Shown in pieces: positions 59,150 to 64,000 of a DNA stretch of 64,000 nucleotides; the stretch's first letter is position 1; each line of letters begins with the position of its first letter. Below the pieces are notes generated by a model. It worked only from the letters and a program-made list of their open reading frames with translations, did no database searches and was not told the origin of the DNA. Source of the DNA: Trichomonas vaginalis G3 (Eukaryota; Parabasalia; Trichomonadida; Trichomonadidae); assembly GCF_026262505.1 (NCBI RefSeq), contig NC_067203.1, positions 12,226,392 through 12,290,391 of the forward strand. Direction: 5' to 3'. Made by a program: the position numbers and the translations under genes.

Positions 59150-59939
59150 ATATTACTTCATTATTTTTCTGAGTGTTAGGATTAATTAAACCTCTATCTA
59201 TAACATGCTTTCTCATAGGAAATTTCTCTCCATATCTTTTTGTCAATATCTCTATAAGTTCTTCTGTATAAGATTTATCACTACTGAAGTAAATAGATGG
59301 ATAATTAAGGACATCAAAGGTTTCTACAGTATCTTTAAGAGTCCATTCATCTCCATACTGTATAGAATAAGTATGGAAGTATGGAGGATCACATATAAAG
59401 AAAACATTGGGAAGATCTTTATACTCATTGAAGAGTATTCTCCAATCTTTATGAACAATAGTTAAACCTTCAAGATAGTCATCTATGTTTTCACCAAATA
59501 AGTTAGTATATCTGAGGTATAACACTTTCTTCATTAATGTGTCAAGATCATAGTATTTGTATGCTCCAGAATAGAGAAGACGTGAACATAATGTATCCCA
59601 GTCTATGTATGGAGCTTTACTTATAACTTCTCTGACGATCTCTTTCTGATCAGTAGGAATTTTCTCATCTGGCTTAACATTTATTCTCTCCTTAAGTTCC
59701 TTAAGTATTTCATTCGTGTCATGAATGTGTTTCAGTCTATCAACGTAGTTATCATAGTCGTTAGCTATGATCGTTGCTTTTGGGAACATAATATGCAACA
59801 GATGAGAGATATAGAGAGAACCACCAAATAGGTCAACGAAGACATAATCCCCTTTGATGTCTTTGAGTATGTCGATAAGATCTTTCCTGATCTTCGACTT
59901 ATTACCTATGAAAGGTAAAGGAGGTTTGGTAAAAATCAT
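59097..59939 (-). CDS. D12-class DNA adenine-N6 methyltransferase (280 aa)
   Basis: The AdoMet-binding motif PLPFIGNKSK is at residues 8-16 and VDLFGGSLYISHL at about 35; the catalytic DPPY is at 184-187. This is the Dam/D12 layout with the usual length. It transfers a methyl group to adenine N6 in DNA. The start lies behind TTATTTTTATTACCATATAA. The R1 copy at 6332-7153 is clearly related. In Trichomonas such enzymes and N6-methyladenine are known; within a Maverick the enzyme may mark element DNA or alter host chromatin, which is inference. Confidence 0.9.
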   Translation of the reverse strand: MIFTKPPLPFIGNKSKIRKDLIDILKDIKGDYVFVDLFGGSLYISHLLHIMFPKATIIANDYDNYVDRLKHIHDTNEILKELKERINVKPDEKIPTDQKEIVREVISKAPYIDWDTLCSRLLYSGAYKYYDLDTLMKKVLYLRYTNLFGENIDDYLEGLTIVHKDWRILFNEYKDLPNVFFICDPPYFHTYSIQYGDEWTLKDTVETFDVLNYPSIYFSSDKSYTEELIEILTKRYGEKFPMRKHVIDRGLINPNTQKNNEVIYVTFSVNGEEKDQEDNS

Positions 59940-59963
59940 TTATATGGTAATAAAAATAAGTGT

Positions 59964-60134
59964 TTACTTGAGACAATAACCTCTGTTGAGTTTGTAGAAC
60001 AAGATCAGAAGTACGATCAAGTTCAAAACAACACAAATGGCTAGGATTGCGTTACCAACAATCTTTGTCTTTTCCCAGCAAGACTTCTTCTTTGGTTCAT
60101 GTGCTGCTTCGACATCACTGTATGGCTCGGACAT
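59964..60134 (-). CDS. Small single-pass membrane protein (56 aa)
   Basis: A charged N-terminal part (EPYSDVEAAHEPKKKSCWEK) is followed by a long hydrophobic segment (IVGNAILAICVVLNLIVLLI). The start MSEPYSD at 60134 is chosen over a longer one because it leaves 16 bp to the divergent gene. It lies directly upstream of the methylase, as does a small membrane protein next to the R1 methylase. Function unknown. Confidence 0.55.
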   Translation of the reverse strand: MSEPYSDVEAAHEPKKKSCWEKTKIVGNAILAICVVLNLIVLLILFYKLNRGYCLK

Positions 60135-60150
60135 TAACTTAAAAAGTGTC
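60135..60150. promoter_or_regulatory. 16-bp gap between divergent start codons
   Basis: The gap reads TAACTTAAAAAGTGTC. Promoter elements for at least one of the two genes must therefore overlap coding sequence or lie at the start codon. Confidence 0.4.
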
Positions 60151-60543
60151 ATGACCACTTCATTTTTGATGAAGTCAACAGCTTATGTCCACTTCCTCCC
60201 ACAAGCACTTGAGGGACAAGAGAAGGTCATCATTGACTACCTTCAAGCCACTGAGAAGCTCCAAAAGCTTCAAGATCTCCGCGAAGAGTTCAAGTCCCGC
60301 TTGAAACAGGAGAACTTACTGCAGGAGTACATGCTCATCCTTTATACACTCATTGATGGCTCCCATTTACCATCAGAGTACACTGCAGTTCTTGATGCAC
60401 TCAAAGATCTTCGCGAACACCAGCCGATCGGTAAAGAAGCCTTCGAGCTCACCATTGAGCAAGCCATCTTCGCCAAGCACAATGCAAAGAAGCAGATGCT
60501 CGAAGCTCTTGACAAGATCAAAAAGTACGTCGAAAAGTACTAA
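60151..60543 (+). CDS. R3 helical protein (130 aa)
   Basis: Almost entirely helical and charged (ATEKLQKLQDLREEFKSRL, EQAIFAKHNAKKQMLEALDK), with many Lys and Glu. The codon usage is richer in C at third positions than in neighbouring genes. The C-terminus resembles that of the gene at 56682-56888. The start ATG at 60151 fits the divergent spacing. Not recognised. Confidence 0.55.
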   Translation: MTTSFLMKSTAYVHFLPQALEGQEKVIIDYLQATEKLQKLQDLREEFKSRLKQENLLQEYMLILYTLIDGSHLPSEYTAVLDALKDLREHQPIGKEAFELTIEQAIFAKHNAKKQMLEALDKIKKYVEKY

Positions 60544-60571
60544 AAATAATTACTTGAGTAAACGATAAGTT

Positions 60572-60850
60572 TTATTCATTGTTTCTCTTTTCAAGATATT
60601 CTTTCATCTTGACGTTATATTTTCCTAACTCATACAAGAACGTGTAGTATGAAACTTCAACCTCACGATGCTTTTCATACCATTTCATTATGAACATGGT
60701 AAGAATTGCTTCTTCGGGATTTGAGAAGGGATCTTCTTCACCAAATACGTTGTGATGAACTCTCATTGCTTTACCTACAGATATTGGTTCATCTTCCTCA
60801 GCAATTAGGTCAAAGAACCTTTGTAGTCTTTGGCTCATTGGAAATGTCAC
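60572..60850 (-). CDS. R3 small helical protein (88-92 aa)
   Basis: MSQRLQRFFDLIAEEDEPIS and the following sequence are helical, with FIMKWYEKHREVEVSYYTF in the middle and a basic end. Start at 60850 or, four codons in, at 60838. A GTCACTTTT word lies across the start. Not recognised. Confidence 0.5.
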   Translation of the reverse strand: MTFPMSQRLQRFFDLIAEEDEPISVGKAMRVHHNVFGEEDPFSNPEEAILTMFIMKWYEKHREVEVSYYTFLYELGKYNVKMKEYLEKRNNE

Positions 60851-60857
60851 TTTTCGG

Positions 60858-61439
60858 TTAAACGATCACATACTTAAGACATAAATTATACCTACTTATT
60901 AACTCAGTATATTGTGCATTATATGCATACTTAAACTCTTGAGCAATATTGTTCTCATCAATGATTCTGATCTGAGCTATTTTTGAGAAAGGTGGTGGAA
61001 TACCACAACATGTGATGTCTGGGTCCAGTAGGTCTATTTCACACTTGAACCCAGTCATTCTGTGAACAACTTCTTCCAAGTCTGGCTTAGGTAGTAAGAT
61101 CTGATCTTTGCTCACTAAGTTAGAAAAGAGCTCTTTGTCTTGGTCTAGAAGTATCTTCTGGTATATACTAAGTAAATACTCTTCTACACCAATCCTCGAT
61201 GAAGTCTCCACAGATCTCGATGAGGTCAGGTTGGAAGTTAATGGACTTAAAGGAGGAGGATACATTGGTGCTTCTGAGTTCGTAGTTGTTTCCTCTTTTT
61301 TTATCTCTGTTGGAGCATCACTTACTGTACCAGATGGATAGTTCTTTATCACAATGTTATTAGTTGTTCTTGAATCAACATTGCTTGTTGGTTCAATTGG
61401 AAGATTAGCTGCACCATAAAGAATTGACTTCGATCTCAT
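60858..61439 (-). CDS. R3 protein with disordered N-terminus (193 aa)
   Basis: The first 80 residues are Ser/Thr/Pro-rich (SDAPTEIKKEETTTNSEAP); the rest is a compact domain with GVEEYLLSIYQKILLDQD and FKCEIDLLDPDITCCGIPP. Function unknown. It ends 8 bp from the next minus-strand gene's start, so they may be cotranscribed. Confidence 0.5.
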   Translation of the reverse strand: MRSKSILYGAANLPIEPTSNVDSRTTNNIVIKNYPSGTVSDAPTEIKKEETTTNSEAPMYPPPLSPLTSNLTSSRSVETSSRIGVEEYLLSIYQKILLDQDKELFSNLVSKDQILLPKPDLEEVVHRMTGFKCEIDLLDPDITCCGIPPPFSKIAQIRIIDENNIAQEFKYAYNAQYTELISRYNLCLKYVIV

Positions 61440-61474
61440 TTGTTATGAGTAAAAATTGTTTTATTCTCATATAA

Positions 61475-61828
61475 ATGACGAACATTAACCCAGAGAACAA
61501 CACAGAATATACTGCAACAGGAGTTGTTTACAATGATCTAGATCAGATCGTCCAACTCAAAGCCCCAAGAGGAAGGAATTTAATAAGACAACCTCCACCA
61601 AAGATATATGTTGATGATGGTAGTAATGGGTTCAACTTAGTGTATCATTACTCATATCCTCAATATGCAAAAATTGGGTCTACCCCAAACGTGACAAACC
61701 ATTATATGAACCTTTATGATGAAGCAAGGTTTCATGCACCAACGAAGAAAGAACCTGATGCATCAAGATTACATGAATTCGCAGACCATGATGGTTATAG
61801 CGATTACTCAATGCCTGTAAGACTTTAA
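61475..61828 (+). CDS. R3 protein of unknown function (117 aa)
   Basis: The start follows TTTTATTCTCATATAAATG, a clear copy of the element promoter motif. The protein has a basic patch (LKAPRGRNLIRQPPPK) and a Tyr/His-rich middle (NLVYHYSYPQYAKIG). It precedes the integrase by 14 bp on the same strand. Not recognised. Confidence 0.5.
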   Translation: MTNINPENNTEYTATGVVYNDLDQIVQLKAPRGRNLIRQPPPKIYVDDGSNGFNLVYHYSYPQYAKIGSTPNVTNHYMNLYDEARFHAPTKKEPDASRLHEFADHDGYSDYSMPVRL

Positions 61829-61841
61829 CGTTAATAAAAAA

Positions 61842-62909
61842 ATGACTGTTGGTAAACAAGAAAAAACTTTAATACAAGAGGATTTGATGCTACCAATATA
61901 TTCAACTGATATGGGAGCTTATCAATTCGATACATTTGAGAATCCTGGTGGAACACCACCATATTTTCTTTTGTTCATCAATGTAAACAGTAGAAAAGGT
62001 TATGCGTTCCCAATGAGTGAAAAGAACTCAAACAATGTTCTAAGTGCAATGCAGAAGTTCATTTCACAAGCTACAGGTGAAATGAAGCCTACAATACTTA
62101 CTAGTGATGAAGACCCAGCTTATACGACACAAAATGTTCGAGATCTGTTGGTCAGTCATAACATTGAGCACATGACGACACAGAAATACAATCATAACAT
62201 ACTAGGTATTATTAATAGGTTCTGTAGAACTATTAGAACTATGTTACATATGAAGTTAAACCTCAAAGAAGGTGATAAAACACCACCTTTCACTGCAGAT
62301 ACAATGAGACAAATTATTAATGACTACAACACTGAATATCATTCAAGCACACAACAAAAGCCTGATGATTTCACAGAAAAGGATAATGAGGAATATATAA
62401 AGAAGCAAAGATTGAAAGAAGAGTATGTCAGAAAAAATAACCTTTATAACTTAAGACCTGGTCAAAAAGTTCAAGTCATAGTTGAACCAAGAACATGGGG
62501 TAAAGGTAACCAACAAAGAAGACATCTTGATCCTTCTTATTATACAGTTGATTCAGTTGATACAAGTGCATACTTGTTAAGAGCAAAAGATGGAAGTGTT
62601 GCAAGATATCCACGTTATCAGATATGGACAAAAATAGAGCATGGATTAAAGCAAGGAGAAACTTTAGATCAAGGAAGACACGGTGCTGTTAAAAGTATTG
62701 ATGGTCATGAACTTGTCGGTAATGATGTAAAGTATGATGTTACGTTTGAGAACGAAAATACAGGAAAAGTGACAGGTAGAGGTATGCGTGAAGGTAATCC
62801 AAACAGGTTGTCACAAATGGAAGTACAGTATTGGAGGAAAAATATTAATGAAGGTCATGTTAAAGATATGCCTAGTTTTCTTGAGAAGTATCGTGGGTTT
62901 CGAGTTTAG
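61842..62909 (+). CDS. R3 integrase, retroviral/Polinton type (355 aa)
   Basis: The rve-type core begins with DMGAYQFDTFENPGG, YFLLFINVNSRKGYAFPM, then TSDEDPAYTT and the region HNILGIINRFCRTIR. A second part has RPGQKVQVIVEPRTWGK, and the C-terminus (VKYDVTFENENTGKVTG ... QVQYWRKN-like) recalls a chromodomain-type fold seen in other Polinton and chromovirus integrases. It inserts the element into host DNA. The same kind of gene is at 2346-3302 in R1 (broken) and 24277-25302 in R2. Confidence 0.85.
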   Translation: MTVGKQEKTLIQEDLMLPIYSTDMGAYQFDTFENPGGTPPYFLLFINVNSRKGYAFPMSEKNSNNVLSAMQKFISQATGEMKPTILTSDEDPAYTTQNVRDLLVSHNIEHMTTQKYNHNILGIINRFCRTIRTMLHMKLNLKEGDKTPPFTADTMRQIINDYNTEYHSSTQQKPDDFTEKDNEEYIKKQRLKEEYVRKNNLYNLRPGQKVQVIVEPRTWGKGNQQRRHLDPSYYTVDSVDTSAYLLRAKDGSVARYPRYQIWTKIEHGLKQGETLDQGRHGAVKSIDGHELVGNDVKYDVTFENENTGKVTGRGMREGNPNRLSQMEVQYWRKNINEGHVKDMPSFLEKYRGFRV

Positions 62910-63108
62910 CTTGTAAGTCCTTTATTTTTGTTTCATACAATGAGATCTTCCTTCTGATCTGTTCATCATTGAGAGGTTGCTTGACTTTACGGAACTGTAC
63001 ACGTCCGTCTTTCATTGTATGTACATAATATCCATCAGGAACCTTACCATCTTTTATATATTCAGTTAACCACTTTTGTTTAGTTGATGCTTTAATGACT
63101 TGACTCAT
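62872..63108 (-). CDS. Small basic protein with YYVxxMKDG motif (78 aa)
   Basis: STKQKWLTEYIKDGKVPDG leads to YYVHTMKDGRVQFRKVK, matching the motif at 47252-47701 and in R1. A short coiled coil ends the protein. It overlaps the integrase 3' end by about 38 bp. Two members of one family in the same element imply a useful function, which is not known. Confidence 0.6.
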   Translation of the reverse strand: MSQVIKASTKQKWLTEYIKDGKVPDGYYVHTMKDGRVQFRKVKQPLNDEQIRRKISLYETKIKDLQAKLETHDTSQEN

Positions 63109-63161
63109 TTCTTACTGGATAAATTTTTATGTTTTTTTCTTTTGACGATTTTTTCTTATCC

Positions 63162-64000
63162 TTATCTTTCTTCTTGTCCTTGTCCTTCTTTTTTTTCTTC
63201 TTCCTTGTCCTTCTTGGACTTCTCTGCTGCAGGTGGTGTTGGATTCTGTTTGACTTTAGCACTTGGGTCAGGACCTTGTCTTTGAGACTTAGATATAGAT
63301 TGTTTAGGAGCTGCTGCTTGTTTAGTTGCTTCAGCTTGTTGTTTAGCTAATTCAGCAGCTTGTTTATCATTCTCTTCTATTTCCTTTGCACCAGTTGCGA
63401 CTTCATTCTTGAACTTTTGGAGATTCTCAGCAGCATCCATTACCTTATTCGCTCCTTTAAACAATCCATAAAATTTCTGCCATGGTGATACTGAAGGTAT
63501 ATTTCCACCAATTGCTGGAGGAACTGATGCTTCAGGAGTTGGAGATGGTGTTTTGTCTGAATTGAGATGCTTTTCTGCTTCAAGAACTTGTGTAGTATTT
63601 TTCTCCAGGTATGCTTTTGCAACCTCCTTAACTTCTGGACGTTCATTATTTACATCCTGTCTTGGTGTTGATGTTTCAGTAGCGTTTTCCTGAGTTACAT
63701 TAACAACAGGTTGCTCAACTGCTGAAACATTAGCTGCTTCAGTAATGTTATGAGTAGTTGAAACATTTCCTGATATACCTTCTCCTGTTGGAACTCTTGG
63801 AGCAATTGTTGTGATGTTCGCCATTGCAGGAGTTGGAGTAGGAGTGTCATCAATCTTTCTGTCAGCTTTCGTCGTTTGCGTTGTAGTATTTGTTGTTTCA
63901 TTACCATATTTTGATCTTAGTCTGGTAAGCTCTAACTTCATATGTTCTTCAGGATATGCATACTTATTATATTCACCCTTAATATTCTTTTTCCATTCAT
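63162..64000 (-). CDS. Low-complexity R3 protein, 5' end outside window
   Basis: The frame is open to the right edge (upstream of MKLELTRLRSKYG it reads EWKKNIKGEYNKYAYPEEH), so the gene starts beyond 64000. It is rich in Thr/Asn/Pro (NETTNTTTQTTKADRK), has a short Gly/Phe hydrophobic stretch (WQKFYGLFKGANKVMDAAE) that recalls the pVI-like proteins of R1, and ends in Lys/Glu/Gln repeats. A capsid-interior protein is possible; not recognised. Confidence 0.5.
   Translation of the reverse strand, partial: EWKKNIKGEYNKYAYPEEHMKLELTRLRSKYGNETTNTTTQTTKADRKIDDTPTPTPAMANITTIAPRVPTGEGISGNVSTTHNITEAANVSAVEQPVVNVTQENATETSTPRQDVNNERPEVKEVAKAYLEKNTTQVLEAEKHLNSDKTPSPTPEASVPPAIGGNIPSVSPWQKFYGLFKGANKVMDAAENLQKFKNEVATGAKEIEENDKQAAELAKQQAEATKQAAAPKQSISKSQRQGPDPSAKVKQNPTPPAAEKSKKDKEEEKKEGQGQEER

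Larger units (their letters stand above)
45399..64000. mobile_element. Maverick/Polinton R3, apparently young, right end outside window
   Basis: More than 18 kb of tightly packed genes on both strands: capsid, polymerase, penton-like, fibre, methylase, integrase and small proteins. Nearly every frame is open, so the visible part looks whole and recent. The left end is put at AGTACAGTATACATTG (45399) next to an imperfect hairpin; this is inferred, as the partner end is not seen. Packaging ATPase and protease genes are absent from the visible part and probably lie to the right. Confidence 0.85.

Noticed and set aside
1-64000. tRNA, rRNA, LTR retrotransposons
   Set aside because: No cloverleaf-like or rRNA-like conserved sequence and no reverse transcriptase motif was noticed; a tRNAscan or profile search was not possible here.

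Overview
The window looks like nuclear DNA of a trichomonad (Parabasalia; Trichomonas or Tritrichomonas type; I cannot choose the species from sequence alone). Reasons: strong AT richness, intron-free genes, two long ankyrin proteins with the N-terminal domain (DUF3447-like) expanded in trichomonads, divergent thioredoxin/PDI-like proteins, and several Maverick/Polinton elements in one locus. Only about eight ordinary host genes are visible; most of the window is mobile DNA.

Layout. 1-7409: right part of an old, broken Maverick (R1: polymerase, integrase, fibre-like gene, penton-like gene, pVI-like genes, DNA adenine methylase). 8064-8903: host gene of unknown function. 8940-15777: a Kolobok-type DNA transposon (Q2) carrying a second, inverted Kolobok (Q1, 10769-13766) at an internal TTAA and a hairpin-rich element (M1, 13931-14776) flanked by a 15-bp duplication. 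16745-20527: host thioredoxin-like gene, a small doubtful ORF and an intact ankyrin gene. About 20.6-34.0 kb: a second, different Polinton-like element (R2) with primase-helicase, integrase, protein-primed polymerase containing an HNH-like segment, and no capsid gene that I can recognise. It carries a hairpin element (M2) and a foldback element (F1). 34151-36915: host NTF2-like gene and a membrane PDI-like gene, divergent. 37178-40430: a 3.25-kb giant foldback element (D) with 9-bp target duplications. 40526-45183: host coiled-coil gene and a frameshifted ankyrin gene. About 45.4-64.0 kb: a third Maverick (R3), apparently young, nearly all of its ORFs open; it runs off the right edge.

How the parts work together. 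R3 encodes a virion and replication set: major capsid protein, penton-like minor capsid protein, a 1034-residue fibre whose C-terminus resembles phage tail-collar tips, protein-primed DNA polymerase B, integrase, D12-class adenine methylase and a dozen small proteins. Packaging ATPase and maturation protease are not in view. R1 is an older relative with the same gene kinds. R2 has a separate polymerase lineage and adds an SF3 primase-helicase between inverted arrays of GTCACC-rich units that look like replication iterons. R2 ORFs also contain small paired hairpins, and genes of all three elements start just behind a T-rich block ending in TATAAATG-like sequence. The most unusual signals are the R2 primase cassette with its arrays, the paired hairpins inside R2 genes, the phage-like fibre in Mavericks, and three unrelated transposons built as rows of perfect hairpins.
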